Numbered from the stretch's first letter, positions 44,419 to 56,821 are shown. The stretch is DNA of 64,000 nt from Madurella fahalii (GCA_029876055.1 CM056878.1:2356001-2420000), one strand, 5' to 3'. Program-made: numbers and translations. The notes: a model not told the origin generated them from the letters alone.

Positions 44419-47400
44419 AATGTCTCCCGAGTCGTTCAAATCGCGATTCCTAACAATACCTTCGCGCCGCCGAGGGTTACCCTTCCCTGGCGAGTGTCGA
44501 GGTCGTTCGTTCTTTTTAGTATTGATTGGTTGTCAGAGCCCAGTTGCCACGTTTTTTATGCCGTGACCGCTATCGAAGGGTCAAATCGTCGCTGTTCAGT
44601 CCAAATGAGAGAGTCGCAACGGCTCCCAATGCTCGCCGAATCCTGCAGCGGAAGCTGGGACACCGTTGTGTGATGTGTGAGTCGCAGCGGAGTTGGTGAT
44701 GGGTGTTTGTTTTGGTTTGTTTTTTGAAAACTTCCGTGTAAATGAAGGAAGGAATGGTGGTGTTGTGCTTTCGCGCTGCTACCTTCTTCACCTGGCCATG
44801 TCGCTCTCCCCGATTTTTGTAAAAGAATGTTGTCGGTCGGTCGGTTGGTCCTTGGGTTAAGGAGGCCTACAAGAAGAGAAGATGTAGGAAAGCGAACCAA
44901 AGCGACCAGCGGTAGAGAAAGTCGATGCGTGGCCGAGCGAAGAACTGGTCGGCTGCAAAATGAGAGAGCGACACTCTCAATAGAAAGGAAGGGAGCGTGC
45001 AAGAATCTGGGCAACACCCCATTCAAGAGAACAAGCCGGCCTGCCGTGGTTCGGTGGACACGGAGGAAGATCTGACCCAGGATCAGGGCCAGTGGCACGT
45101 TGTACAGATGAAGGACCAATTCGGCCGACCCCTCTTACCCCCCCCCCCCCTTTGGAACTCTCACATGGAGAGTGCCCAGCCCGCGGTAATTTCGTTACGA
45201 GCGGGGTTCTGAGCCGTACCGTCAGCCTTGGATCCCAGCCATTTTCCGGTCCCATTCCTGTATTGCTCGGCGCAAGCGAGAAATTCGCGTTACTACAGTA
45301 CGTACACTGCCTGACAGATCCCTGTTTCTGTCACTGCAACCCTCCTTCTCTTTTTGCTCTCGAAGCCAGACGCGTATGTTGGATGTGTCTTATTACTGCC
45401 AACCATTCTTACGCATGGTGAACACTCGATCTTGTGGGTGGCTAGGAGAATCCCGCCGCTGTTTTCTAGCATCTGCCATCTGGCATGCCGAGTACGTATG
45501 CTGTTCCAGAAATGGGATGGGCATCGCGGCCGTCATGCGATGCCCAGGCCGTGCCGAAATTCCAGGCGAGGAGCCCCCTTGTCTGTTGTGGCAGTGGATC
45601 GTCCTCGATCGTTGGCGGATTGCGCACATCGCTCAACACCATCAACATGCCCAAAACCCCGGTGCGATGTCCCCGGCGTGCCAATCGGACGGCGCCGTGT
45701 CGTTCCTGCATTGGCCCGTCTCCACATGGCCACGGCGAATGGCGTGTCCCCAACGGCCCTGTCGTGGACCGTGGGGCACGAGAATAGCGAGAACCCATTG
45801 GGTGACGAATGAAACAATGCATGGCCCCATTGGGCCGAACTTCATTGGGATTCAGGGGCCTCTTTCACGTTGAGATCCGTGCACCTTCATCCTTGCATGG
45901 ACTCCCGCCTCCTCTCCGCCACCCAAACCCTCTCAATGCAGCCATTCCAGCAGATTGATCAGGAATTTTGCTCGGTTGGCCGTCGGAGGTGCTCCCCAAC
46001 CAAGGCAGGTCGCCCCGATGCCACCCCCCGTGACACCTGAGTGGCCTGTTCTCAAGTTCTCGAGAGCAGCGCCACGCCACGTCGCGCCACTGCTCACGGT
46101 TGCCGGCTCTGAGCATTAGTGATAGCGTCTGCTTCCGCACATGGAATCCCGCGGGAATGCTTTGGGAGCGGTATCGCCTGAGAGGACGCCTGACGGTATG
46201 GTTTACATCCTGAAAATAAATACGTTTGGCGATGCCCCTTTCACGCATTGCCGCCATTGAAAAGCCTCCAAATCTAGCATAATTCACATCCTCCTCTGTC
46301 ATCCGACTTGCAGCCACCCGCCGCGCCGCAGTTCCAGGCCGCCGTAACTCCTTTAGGACTCTGTGTGAGGTGGCCGGTAGAGCGGGCCCGGTAAAGGTTG
46401 CCGCGTTTTCCACCACACAATCATTGCCGCACGGCAGGGTCAATGCCACCTCCACACTACCTGGGCGGCGCCGGGCCGAGGGGCGGCTGCCGCTAAAGTG
46501 TGACTCTAGAAACCTGTATTGCTCGATAGGTGTTTCTGCGTCAAGACTGAGGCGCAGAAGAGCCAAAAGACCTCCGGCGGCAGCTAGGACATCATGGGAA
46601 ACCCCCTTCACTCTCCACTATTGGACTTCGGCATAGCGGAACCAAGCCGAGATCGACGACAGCACTCGATTGCCGGGTTTTCGTCGAAAGGCGTTTGGTG
46701 TTTCAGCGATCACAGATGACGAATAAAACCGGGAGAACAAGGGGAAGATGATGGAGAAAGAAAGAAAGCGTGACGGGTGACGACAGTGGCCTATTTTGAA
46801 ACAGCAGCCACGGGGCAAGTGATTTCACGCTCACCTATCGAAAACGCCGTCTCCGAATCCACAGGGCGGAGATTCGAATGCACGTCTCAGGGCTTCGTCA
46901 CCGCTTTCCTGTCCCGTCGACGGATGAAGGCTGGAAATAGTTGCATCCATCTGGAGCGTCGGACGACTGTCAGAAGAAAGAGGGAAAGGGGAAAAAAGAA
47001 AGAAAGAACCTCTGTATCATGCCGGATAGGATGCAATACGGACGGGACCGACCGACCGAATACCCACCGAAAGGAGCTCAAACCCAGACACACCACATGG
47101 TCAAACAGAAACGAGATTTGCATCCCGCGCCGTGAGAAACACCAACAGCATAATTACAGGCCCATTTTGGAGCATTGAAGGATCCGGGGAACAAGTGCCT
47201 GTCCTGTACAAACCCGGCGCTGCGGTCCGTCGCCAGTTCCAAACGTCCCGCAATCTTGGCTCAGAGCACGCATAGATCGCCAACGTGGCCACCCGTGTAG
47301 CACATCACTGAGCGCAATTCTCGAGTGATGACCAAAGCAAGTCGAGCCGAGATACGCCTAAATCAGATAAGGCAGGCAGACCTAGCATGTTTCAGATTCC

Positions 47401-47644
47401 GTTGCATCATGCCCTACGCGATTAAGTGGTATCGGCAAAAGCCCCACGACATCGCCATCACAGATAAATCAAATCGGGACCATTCTGCTGCGAAGGCGTA
47501 TTGTATCACATCCTTTCAACGCTCGGTTATCTCTTCGTCCCACATAGTATCCATCCCACACAACCAACTTGTCCATATCATTGGTATCCCTGCACATTAC
47601 CCATACAACAAAACACAGCAATCGTACCCAATCCATCCAAACTC
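44419..47644. other. 3.2-kb region upstream of the ferric reductase
   Basis: This should carry the long promoter of the reductase. A 248-codon ORF (45865-46611, minus) and a 187-codon ORF (44556-45119, minus) occur, but neither has motifs nor convincing codon use. A sequence ATCAGATAA (47362-47370) matches the published iron-GATA consensus ATCWGATAA; CAGATAAATC lies nearby at about 47461. Confidence 0.45.
47362..47370 (+). promoter_or_regulatory. Candidate iron-responsive GATA site (ATCAGATAA)
   Basis: The site matches the ATCWGATAA consensus of the fungal iron repressors SreA/Fep1. It is 2.9 kb upstream of the ferric reductase start, which is far, and just downstream of the unrecognised 913-residue gene. 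A second GATA core (CAGATAA) lies about 95 bp away. Confidence 0.25.
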
Positions 47645-50386
47645 CTAGAGAATGCTCAGCTCGTCATCACTTCCCTTCCCATCCGTGTGAAACTTCGCTC
47701 CGGCGGTCTTCTCACTCTGAAGAGGCTGGAGATACACCAACGACGCCCTAGCCAACCTCTTCTTGGAACTCGTAGCCGCAACAGGACGGAAGCGTGCCGG
47801 CTTTTTGCGGCAGAGCCAGGTTTCTTTATCTACTTCCTTGTCATTACTCTTGCTGTCGTCGTTGCCGTTGTGGTAGTCAAAAGCAAGCTCGTCGCCTGTG
47901 CGGGTTATCGTGATCGGCCGTGACAGGCGGCGCGGTTTGAGTGTTAAGAAGCCGCCCCGGAGTGGGAGTCTGTCGCCGCTGCTGCTGTCCCGCCGTTGCC
48001 TCTTTTCAATAGTCGTGTTTTGCTGTTGGTCCTGTGATATGGGGTCTGTGTCTGACTCTGACTCTGGCTCTGACTCTGGCTCTGACTCTGGCTCCGGGGA
48101 AGACACTACGGTATTGGGGGATGATGGTACGCTGTTGATAGAGCAAGACAGCGTGGTGTCATGTGTTTCAGAAACAAGACTGGTACTGTCCGCGTCTTCG
48201 CTTGCGTCATCCGCACCCGTTAAAGATTCATGATCGGCCTCAGTTGTTTCTGTTCCTGGAGCTGGAGATGGAGATGGTGATGCGCCTGGGTCGGTGTCCT
48301 CATCCTCAGTGGCCGTGTCGCTGTCGTCGTCCGGAGGATATGCCGTCCTTTTTGCCTCCCTCAACCGTCGCGGCGGGAGGTCGGTCGCAGGGGTGGCTGC
48401 GACCCACTCGCTGATTCCGTCATCCCAGCGGATGCCGGAGAACGTCGAAGGCTTCTTCATGCTGCCGCCGCCCGACTTTTCAGGCGTCCTGCACATTGTG
48501 ACTTGTCTGGCCTGGAGGGTTTCGGCAAAGGCGAGGTCTCGCAGATCGCCGGTGTGCTCTGCCAGACGGAACGCTCCGTCCACGCGCATGTTGCTTAGGG
48601 CGCCGCCTGGAAGGCGCAGCGTCTCCAGCTTGTCACAGAACTGTGACAGGTAGATGTTGGGTGCCAGGCCTGTCCCGCGACTGCAGTAGTGCGCAATCGC
48701 ACTCATGAGGGCTGTCGTGGCGTCGTACTGGAGCATCAGGTTGTGATCGCCCCTGCAGTTCTGGACGCCCTTCCACGAGGCTTCGATGACTGCCGCGGCG
48801 GAATCGGTGCCGAGAGACATGAAGGAGCAGAGAGCTAAGAGGTAGGTGCCGAGCTTTCGGCCTCCTTTCTTTCTGCCCTTCAGCTTCAAGGAACAGGTTT
48901 TGACCACATACTCGATCCTTCTCCTGAGGCACGCTGCTCTGTTTGCTGATGAGTCCCCTGCGCCATGGCTTGACCCCTCCTCGCTGAGGAGAACCACGGA
49001 CCCGAGGGCCGCGACGGCTCCGACTAGGGTATTCTGCGGTGTTCCCCGGAGCCGGGTTTGGGGGACACCTCGGGGCCGTCTGGGTGTTGCAAGGTCGCAA
49101 AGATGCTCAAGTGTTGTGACGACGAAGTCGGCGGTATCCTGGCAAGGCTTCATCTCGGTGAGCAGGCGGACCTTTGACGGCCACAGGGCGATGAAACTCT
49201 TGGTCAAGATCCAATCGGCAGGCAGCAATCCCTCGGCAAGTAAGTCGGCGAGTATCCCCGGTAGCAAGGAGCTCCCAGTTGCGTCGCAGCTCCTGAGTGT
49301 CCGGAGCGGTCGAAGTGCAGGGGTTGTGAAGAGGTCGTCATCAGCTGACTGAGGTTTTGGGTACTGCCGGACCACGAAGGCATTGATAAGGCCCATGAAT
49401 TCTGTAGGCGGCATGTATTCGAGGCATAACCTTATCAGCAAACCTGTAATTGGGTCTTCTAACAATCCCTCCGCAGCGGCATCTTGAATAATTTGCACAG
49501 CATGAGCGCGCAGCACCAAGCAGAGATGTCGCCATCCATCCACGGCCCCTAGAGACTCCAGCTCGGAGTATACCTCGAACGATACACCAGCGCCTTGGGC
49601 GGTGGACTTTGCTCCGTTTTCCTGAGCATCTTTCTTCTCCCACTCCTCAAGCGCAGCTATGTAGGCTGGAATCTTGCGGAGACACATGGCAAGCAGTGAC
49701 TTGGAGCCGGCCGCGTGGTTCTTCCGCGGAGAGGCAACTCTTAGCAGAGAATCGAACGCTTTGACGACAGATTCATAGAGGCTGTATCTCTCGGCATCTA
49801 TCGTGGGCCGGAGACCAGCCAGCTCTGCTTCAAACGCGCACCGAGAAGACTTGCAGCAGCTCACCGGGTGCTGACACCGGCCGTTGAACTGACTCGCATC
49901 TTCTCGGTACGACGCATCCGGAGCCTGGCTTGGAGATGAAGGCTGGTGGTTCCTAACGCGGCGAAGGAGGGGGGTGGGCAGCGCGAGATCCTGAGGGGGC
50001 TTGTTGTCTGGCTGGCGGCGCTGCCTCTGCGCATTCCGTTGGGGAGTAGAGAAATTCTCGGTCAATGATACCCTACGAGATGCTTTCCGAGAATACTTGC
50101 GGCATGGCTTCTTGTCGTCGTAGTCCGAGTCATCAGCGGGATAGCTTCGCTTGCCCAATACGGTCCTTCGCGGCCTCGCAGCCTGGCCGGGCGTTGTTGA
50201 ACTGGCAGGGTTGTGGACCAAGGCTCTCCGCTCCTTGTCTTTCCTAAGGGCGGCAATGTGCGCGAGTAGCGGCCGGAGGAGCCGGTGACATCGTGTCGCC
50301 GTCCACGGTTGCGTCGATTCTGAAGATGCGGCGCTTAGTTTCTGATGATTGCGATGTTTTGGCGATGCAAAAGAATGGGTATCCAT
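47645..50386 (-). CDS. Unrecognised 913-residue protein, single exon
   Basis: I do not recognise this protein. It is one open frame with no obvious intron. Residues 1-160 are basic and low complexity, with an NLS-like KKPCRKYSRKASRR. A Cys-containing segment (GRCQHPVSCCKSSRCAFEAEL) starts the ordered core of about 400 residues. This core looks all-helical, with segments such as SLYESVVKAFDSLLRVASPRK and LTGLLIRLCLEYMPPTEFMG-like blocks. Residues about 660-800 are Asp/Glu/Ser/Thr-rich and include a degenerate SEPESEPESEPES repeat. The C-terminus is basic, then acidic (DDELSIL). The large helical core and even codon use over 2.7 kb argue for a real gene, and a nuclear location is inferred from the basic patches. 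It could be a conserved euascomycete protein without a domain name. Confidence 0.75.
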   Translation of the reverse strand: MDTHSFASPKHRNHQKLSAASSESTQPWTATRCHRLLRPLLAHIAALRKDKERRALVHNPASSTTPGQAARPRRTVLGKRSYPADDSDYDDKKPCRKYSRKASRRVSLTENFSTPQRNAQRQRRQPDNKPPQDLALPTPLLRRVRNHQPSSPSQAPDASYREDASQFNGRCQHPVSCCKSSRCAFEAELAGLRPTIDAERYSLYESVVKAFDSLLRVASPRKNHAAGSKSLLAMCLRKIPAYIAALEEWEKKDAQENGAKSTAQGAGVSFEVYSELESLGAVDGWRHLCLVLRAHAVQIIQDAAAEGLLEDPITGLLIRLCLEYMPPTEFMGLINAFVVRQYPKPQSADDDLFTTPALRPLRTLRSCDATGSSLLPGILADLLAEGLLPADWILTKSFIALWPSKVRLLTEMKPCQDTADFVVTTLEHLCDLATPRRPRGVPQTRLRGTPQNTLVGAVAALGSVVLLSEEGSSHGAGDSSANRAACLRRRIEYVVKTCSLKLKGRKKGGRKLGTYLLALCSFMSLGTDSAAAVIEASWKGVQNCRGDHNLMLQYDATTALMSAIAHYCSRGTGLAPNIYLSQFCDKLETLRLPGGALSNMRVDGAFRLAEHTGDLRDLAFAETLQARQVTMCRTPEKSGGGSMKKPSTFSGIRWDDGISEWVAATPATDLPPRRLREAKRTAYPPDDDSDTATEDEDTDPGASPSPSPAPGTETTEADHESLTGADDASEDADSTSLVSETHDTTLSCSINSVPSSPNTVVSSPEPESEPESEPESESDTDPISQDQQQNTTIEKRQRRDSSSGDRLPLRGGFLTLKPRRLSRPITITRTGDELAFDYHNGNDDSKSNDKEVDKETWLCRKKPARFRPVAATSSKKRLARASLVYLQPLQSEKTAGAKFHTDGKGSDDELSIL
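48046..48096. repeat. Degenerate TCTGACTCTGGC-type repeat, coding
   Basis: Tandem copies of a 12-bp unit built from TCTGACTCTGGC and TCTGACTC run within the 913-residue ORF and encode the SEPESEPESEPESES stretch. It is likely length-polymorphic. Confidence 0.75.
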
Positions 50387-51043
50387 CAGCTGTCCAATAC
50401 AGAAGCAAAAAGATGCACAACGGGCTAAGCAGATCTATGTGGCGCGCTGATATTCGGCGTCGACGATGATGCGATGCATGCTGTATGTGTATTTGTGTAT
50501 TTTGCGTGCATTCCAGCGTCGCTGCGTGTTTTGATTCGTCGTCGGGCGAGGTGTGTTTACTCGATTCCCACCTTGGGCACTAGCGCCTCTTGTGGGATCC
50601 CAGTTCCCTGGGTCTTGCCTCAGTGCCACCGAATCCCGACTCGTGCCGAGCCTCGCGTGGGGTCTTGACTCAGGCCCGGGTTCTTTCCGCCCGTTAGACC
50701 GGCTTCGAACCTGCACCTGCATCATAGGTCGGTTCCCGGTAATAAAAAAAAAAAAAAAAATGCTGGACGAGTTGTAGCGCGAAAAAATTCATGACCCAAA
50801 TGTCCTGAACAACACATCGTCCTGCCACTCTGCCCACTGTCGTTTCCTTCAATCAGGTGTTTCGGCAGCATATTGGATCTTCGTATACCCAATTGGGCCC
50901 TTTTTACTCTCTGTTTCTCTAGATTTGACTCTCTCTTCTCTACAGCATCCTTTTTGCTTCGAGTGCAATCTCTGCCGAATTCGTTGGCTTTCGACCTTGT
51001 AGTACTTGTTTAATCTACACTACCGCCTAGACCTACCTTCAGA
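50387..51043. other. Divergent intergenic region, unknown gene / clu1
   Basis: This is a 657-bp shared promoter. It holds an A17 tract (50744-50760) and, near clu1, a pyrimidine-rich stretch at about 50890-50945 (TTTTTACTCTCTGTTTCTCT and similar), typical of CT-rich core promoters and transcription start regions in filamentous fungi. Confidence 0.5.
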
Positions 51044-54000
51044 ATGGCTGATGTACCGTCGAACAACGCCGCCACACCGACCAGTACGTCCCACGTTCTC
51101 TTGGCTTAAACACGCGCAGCCGCCCGGTGTTCTCGGCTAACTTAGCTCTTCTTGCTAGACGACCCGGCACCCGAAACTCCTGTCGCCCAGGATACGCCTA
51201 CCGAGAACCCGGCGGCGACACAGCAGTCAGAAGACGATGCTGAGCAGCTCGAAGGTGTGTGCGTTGGGACAATGCCCATGTCGCCTGCACAGCTTGTGGA
51301 CCGTTCCTGACCGCTACCCAGATGCACCCTTCGCCGTGACCATCGTTCTCCCCAACGACTCCAAGACGCTGGAACTTCCGGTACGTTTTGCGAGGTAGAC
51401 ACGTGGAAGGCGAGTTCTAAGGCAAAACAGGTGTCGCCGTTGGAGCAGATCCACGAAATCCGACAGTCAATCATTGAGCACCCCATTGCAGTACAGTACT
51501 CGTGCTTTCACCTCGAACACAACGGTCAACGCATCAATGACTTCGTCCAAGTCTCGGACGTTGAGGGCCTCGCAGCCGGCTCCAAGCTGCATGTTGTGGA
51601 AGACCCCTACACGGAAAAGGAGGCCAGGATCCACTTCATTCGGATCCGGGAGCTGATCGGGGCTGCGGGAGATCGCACCGACACCACCCAGGGCATCCTC
51701 GCCGGTGTTTCTGTCCACGACGATGTCGTGGCCGCAGCCGCTGAGGAGGCCGAGAAGGAGGTCCAGCCTTATGATTTCAGTGCGCCGGCGGATCTGTCCG
51801 TCCTACTCCCCAAAGACACTGCCCCAGCGCCGAAGACGGTGAAGCTGATCACACTTTCGCCCTGGAACCCTCCCCCGGCTTCCTGGAGGCAAAAAGGCCA
51901 CCTACTCTACTTGGCCGTCACGACCAATGAGGGCGAGCAGTACAACGTCACGGCGCATGTCGGAGGCTTCTTCGTCAACCAGTCCAGCAAAGACAAGTTC
52001 AACCCCTCTCCCCGGACCGATGCCAAGGGCGTCTCGGCTCATTCCCTGTTCACCCTTCTGGAGAAGATCTCGCCATCATTTGCCAAAAGCTTCGCCGACT
52101 TCCAGCAGTTTGCCAGCACCAAGGACCCTCTGGCGACGTTCCAGATCGGAAATACCGTCCCCTCGGCTCCTTGGCTGGTGCCATCGTCTTCATCGCCCCA
52201 GGTTGCCCACATCTCTGACGCGACAAGGTCCCAGGAGACGTTCTTGCTGGGTGGTGCTGAGAACACGGATTCGCTAAGAGACTGGAACGAAGAGTTCCAG
52301 TCGGCGAAGGAGCTCCCCAAGGACACCATCCAAGACCGTGTTTTTCGGGAACGGTTACTTGCCAAGCTCTACGCTGACTACAACGATGCCGCCGCACGCG
52401 GTGCGGTGCTAGTTGCCCGCGGTGAGGTTGCGCCGCTCAACCCCACCGAGGGCAGGGATGCTCAGATTTTTGTGTACAACAACGTCTTCTTCTCGTTTGG
52501 CGCTGACGGTGTCGGTACCTTCACGAGTGAGGGCGGCGACGAAGCTGCCCGTGTTGCCACAGGCAAGGACGTTTATGGCGTTAAGCTTGTGAACCAGCTT
52601 GACATTGATGGTCTGTACACTCCAGGCACGGTTGTCGTCGACTACCTTGGCAAGCGTATCGTTGGCCAGAGTATCGTTCCTGGCATCTTTAAGCAGCCCG
52701 AGCCTGGTGAGAACCAGATCCACTACGGTGCTGTGGATGGCAAGGACGTAGTTGCCGCCGACCAGAGTTTCGCTCCCGTGTTTGAGAAGCTGGCCCAGGC
52801 TCTCAGGGTCAAAAAGCACGCCGTATGGGACAAGGAGAACAAACGATTTGACCTCGAAGCAAGTGTCGAAATGAAGGGGCTCCTTGGGACCGACGGGCGC
52901 AAGTATGTGCTGGATCTGTACCGCATCACCCCCTTGGATATCGCCTGGATGGAGGAGAGCGGCCCTGAAGGGTTTGAGTACCCACACCGTATGACGGTGC
53001 TGCGTCCTGAACTCGTCGAGGCTCTGCAGAAACAGAAGGCTCGTGATTATGTCAGCGCAGAGTTGCTCAAGCGCAATGCCTTGAAGAAGCAGGTTGATGC
53101 GGGTGAGGAGAACAAGGAAGAGAAGCCCGAGGGGGGGAAATCCGAGGAGAAGACGGAGCAGGAGAAGAGCGAGGAAGACAAGACGGAGACCGCCGAGCAG
53201 GCCGAGGCTGCCGAGGAGAAGGAAAAGGAGAAGACAGGCAAGGACGATCGGATCGACATGTCCGACTTCAAGTTCGCGCTGAACCCCGATGTCTTCAGCG
53301 GCCAGACTCCCCAGACGGACGAGGAGAAGGAGGAGATGGCCAAGGACGAGCAAGAGGTTCGGGATGCCTGCACCTACCTTCGGGAGACCGTCATTCCTCT
53401 CCTCCTGCGGGATCTTAATGAGTCGGACATCAGCTTTCCCATGGATGGGCGGTCTCTTACCGCTCTATTGCACCGCCGTGGTATCAACCTACGGTACCTT
53501 GGAAAGCTAGCCTCCTTGAGCGATAACACCCGCCTGGAGTGCTTCCGTGAGGTCTGCGTCCGCGAGATGATTGCGAGATCGTTCAAGCACGTCGCCGCCA
53601 AATACCTGAAGACGCTGCCTCTGCCCCTGACGTCCTCGTGTCTTTCCCACCTTTTCAACTGCCTTCTAGGCACCGGACTGAACCCCAAACCAGTGGCTGA
53701 GGTCGATGAATCCTACAGGAAACTCTTCAGCGATGCGGACCTCGCCTTTGAGCAAGTCACGCCAGAGAGTCTGAGGGAAGAGGTTGAGGGCGAAGCTGCT
53801 CGCAGGTTCAGGTTCACCCTGCAAGATGGCTGGTGGGAGCAGGCCAGGCACCTGCAGCTGCTCCGCGAGATCGCCTTGAAGCTGGGTCTCCAGATCCAGT
53901 CCAAGAACTTCCTCTTCGCTCAGCCGTCGGAGTCCGAGTCTGCCCAGACCAACGGGCAGACCGTGGCGCCCGCGCCCGCGCCGGCTGAGTCTGCTAGCAA

Positions 54001-55099
54001 GAAGAAGAACAAGAAGAAGTCTCGTGATGGATCGCCAGCTAGCATCCCGTCGCCTGTCACGGCGCCGCATACATTCAGTCCTGACGACTTTGTCAATGTC
54101 GTGCCGCTCATCAAAGACTCTTGCCCGCGCAGCGCGCTGGCCGAGGAAGCGCTCGAAGCTGGGCGTCTCTCCATCTATCAGAACCAGCGGAAGCTCGGTG
54201 AGGATCTCCTTCTCGAGTCACTGTCACTGCATGAGCAGATCTACGGCCTTGTTCATCCTGAGGTCGCCCAAATGTACCACACACTATCGCAGCTGTACTT
54301 CCAGCTGGATCAGAAGGACGCTGCCGTGGAGCTCGCTAGGAAGGCTGCGATTGTTGCCGAGCGCACAGTGGGTCTCGACTCGGCAGAGACGGTGTTGAAC
54401 TACCTCAACCTCAGTCTCTTCCTCCACCAGCGCGGCGACAGCAAGCACGCGCTGGGCTACGCCAAGCATGCCCTGAATGTGTGGAAGGTCATCTACGGGC
54501 CTGACCACCCGGACACCATCACCACCATCAACAACTATGCGGTGATGCTGCAGAGCATCAAGGCGTACCACGAGTCACGCCGCTGGTTCGAGGAGTCCCT
54601 GCGCGTCTGCGAGAAGGTGTTTGGAAGGCAGTCGATCAACTCTGCCACATTGCTCTTCCAGCTAGCGCAGGCTCTCGCCCTTGATCAGGACTCCAAGGCA
54701 GCCGTTGACCGCATGCGCGAGAGTTACAACATCTTCCGCACCGCCCTGGGCCCCGACGACAAGAACACCAAGGAGGCGGAGCACTGGCTCGAGCAGCTGA
54801 CACACAATGCCGTGTCAATCGCCAAGCAGGCCAAGGAGGTCCAGGCACGCCGGGCGCGCGCCGGGTACCGCTTCGCCTCGCGCAACATTAGCGTCGGCGC
54901 GTCGGCGACTAGCTCGGCGTCGACGGAGCTACCGGGCAAGCCGGCGCCGCCGCCCTCGATGGATAGCCGCAGCATTGATGAGCTGATTCGGTATATCGAG
55001 GGCACTGACAAGAAGAAGCCGGGCAGTAGCAGCAACAAGAAGCGCGCTGGTCGCGGCAATCCGAAGAGGCGGGGCGGGGCGGCTGTGACGAGTGCATGA
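51044..55099 (+). CDS. clu1: Clustered mitochondria protein Clu1 (CLUH/eIF3-associated)
   Basis: This is a cytosolic RNA-associated protein needed for normal mitochondrial distribution; yeast Clu1 also co-purifies with eIF3. It has 1287 residues, near the usual 1280. Three short exons (51044-51083, 51159-51254, 51322-51380) precede one 3.7-kb exon (51431-55099). The ubiquitin-like CLU N-terminal domain spans about 55-140 (VSPLEQIHEIRQSIIEHP, CFHLEH.., EDPYTEKEARIH, RELIGAAGDRTD). The central CLU domain contains RDAQIFVYNNVFFSFG, KLVNQLDIDGLYTPGTVVVDY and PHRMTVLRPELVEAL. A long Lys/Glu linker follows. The eIF3-p135-like region comes next (RGINLRYLGKLA). The C-terminal TPRs include EAGRLSIYQNQRKLGEDLLLESLSLHEQIYG and HPDTITTINNYAVML. 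A Lys/Arg/Gly tail ends the protein. The first three exons are assigned from family agreement with the spliced sequence. Confidence 0.94.
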
Positions 55100-56821
55100 T
55101 TGGTTCGCGGCCAGTGAGCCTGAACCTGCACATGATGTTGTATGAATGCAGGAGATACTTGAAACGCTACTCATTGACTGGCTTGGTTTTGCGGGTATTT
55201 CTGGTGGTCTCTTCTCTTAGACATGATGACGATCTTGAGAAAAGGGGGGAGGGAAAATGTTCAGGTGGTTGCATGATGTACAACATTATTCCTACACGTG
55301 TGCCTACTACTACTACTACTACTACTACTACAACCGGTACGGCTACCACTCCCTAACTGTCGTATTGTAGATATAAGTAAGGGTTGGGGGTTGGACATAA
55401 AAAAACCACTGGAGAGCAGGAAGCACTGGAATGGATGAGGGCGGGGGGTTAGGGGAGAAGGTATATCCATCTTGGTCTTGCTTGTTGGCGCGGCTTGTAT
55501 CATCGTTATTTGCGGGTGGAAAAACGGGGAGAGCATGCCTTTGGGAGTGACAGGGTACGCTTTACGGTTTAATGAAAACAAATCTTCACTCTTCTGCAAG
55601 AGAAAGTTGGTATTCGTGTGCTGCTTCTTTTTGCAGCTGGCTGGTCTCAGTGGTGAGGGTGGCCTGCCTCGGGATGACATTCGGGGGTGAGTAAACAAGC
55701 TGGATTTGGGCGATGAGGAATTTGTTCGGGAGCGGAGAAACAGTATCAAGCTGGTGTTACACCGTCGTTGGTTTCTGCTAGCACGGGTTGATCGGGCTGT
55801 TGGTTGTATTGCGGTGGTTGGTGATTTAGCAAACCCCTGTACATGGCGGTGTTGCAATGGCATGCGAACACACTACCCTTAGGGCGCCTGGGACGGGGGC
55901 TACTGTTCTTTCCTGTACTGCATAGAACATTCTAGTGCTGCGAATTCAGGCATATAGTTCCAAAACTACAGGCTACATCAGGCAGATGACTCGCATGTCT
56001 GAAACAAAAATACGGTGGTTGTCAGATGTCATTGTTGATTCGGGGGGTGGCGGAGGGCTGGCTTGGTGTTGGCCACTTCGAGGGGTAATTCGAGGCTGGG
56101 GAAGCAAACGGGATGCTTTCGAATTGGGTCGGTGGTAGAAACCGTCCAAACCGAAAACCAAACAAAGCAAGGATGAGCTGGTGGTTGCCAGAACTGAGCG
56201 AGCTAAGGTACTCGGCTAAAAAAGAAAAAGAGGAAAAAGGAGAGGAAGAAAAGGGAAAAAAATTCTGGGCTCTGCGTGGGGATCTCTTGGAGGTGGCTGG
56301 TTGCTTCTCAAGTTCAGTTGTCTCGGTGCGTTTGATGACGAACAAAGTGCACACACGGTGCACGTGCAGCCCCACATTTCCCCACCAAATCTGGGCAGGA
56401 GGGCATCTGATTGGGTGTTACTCCCTGTGCCTGCCTCGCGCGCCTTTGAGTCCCGAACGCGAAAAACCTGGGAGCGTTCGTGTGGTCAATTAAACAAATC
56501 ACTGCTCCCACGTCTCCAAATCGCACCGATTGTCTCGCCCTCGCTTCGGACTCGGCCAAGTAAGGGATCCCCATTGTCATTGCAGCACCGCCCCGATCGA
56601 GCCTCATCATCATCAACAACCCACACCATTGCGTAGTCTGGCAGTTGCGCACGCGGTAATCAACCTTGTCGCATCTAAGTGGCAGCTTAGCTGCGGCACC
56701 TGCATTCCGACCGGGCAAGCCAACGTCGGCCTCGGCCGCCAAACGCTGCTCAACCCGTCCGCTACCCCTCCTCCCGATCGTTCACCTGATGATCTAGCAG
56801 CGCATCCCACGACACCCCGAG
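55100..56821. other. Intergenic: clu1 3' flank and forkhead promoter
   Basis: Both neighbouring genes are on the plus strand. A (TAC)9 run lies at 55305-55331. A purine-rich A/G stretch runs from about 56216 to 56260. The ORFs lack motifs. The region is long enough for a regulated promoter of the forkhead gene. Confidence 0.5.
55305..55331. repeat. (TAC)9 microsatellite
   Basis: Nine perfect trinucleotide units lie about 200 bp after the clu1 stop, probably in its 3' UTR. Confidence 0.9.

Noticed and set aside
44556..45119. 187-codon ORF on the minus strand just upstream of the ferric reductase
   Set aside because: Ser/Leu/Pro/His-rich translation of a pyrimidine-rich leader; no motif and it ends before the reductase start.
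45865..46611. 248-codon ORF on the minus strand upstream of the ferric reductase
   Set aside because: Arg-rich, no domain motif, no splice partners; composition fits chance reading of GC-rich DNA.
46850..46900. GATTCGAATGC, resembling a tRNA B box
   Set aside because: No A box or acceptor-stem pairing at the right distance.
50690..50730. GGTTCGAAGCC on the minus strand, resembling a tRNA B box
   Set aside because: No A box in the required position.
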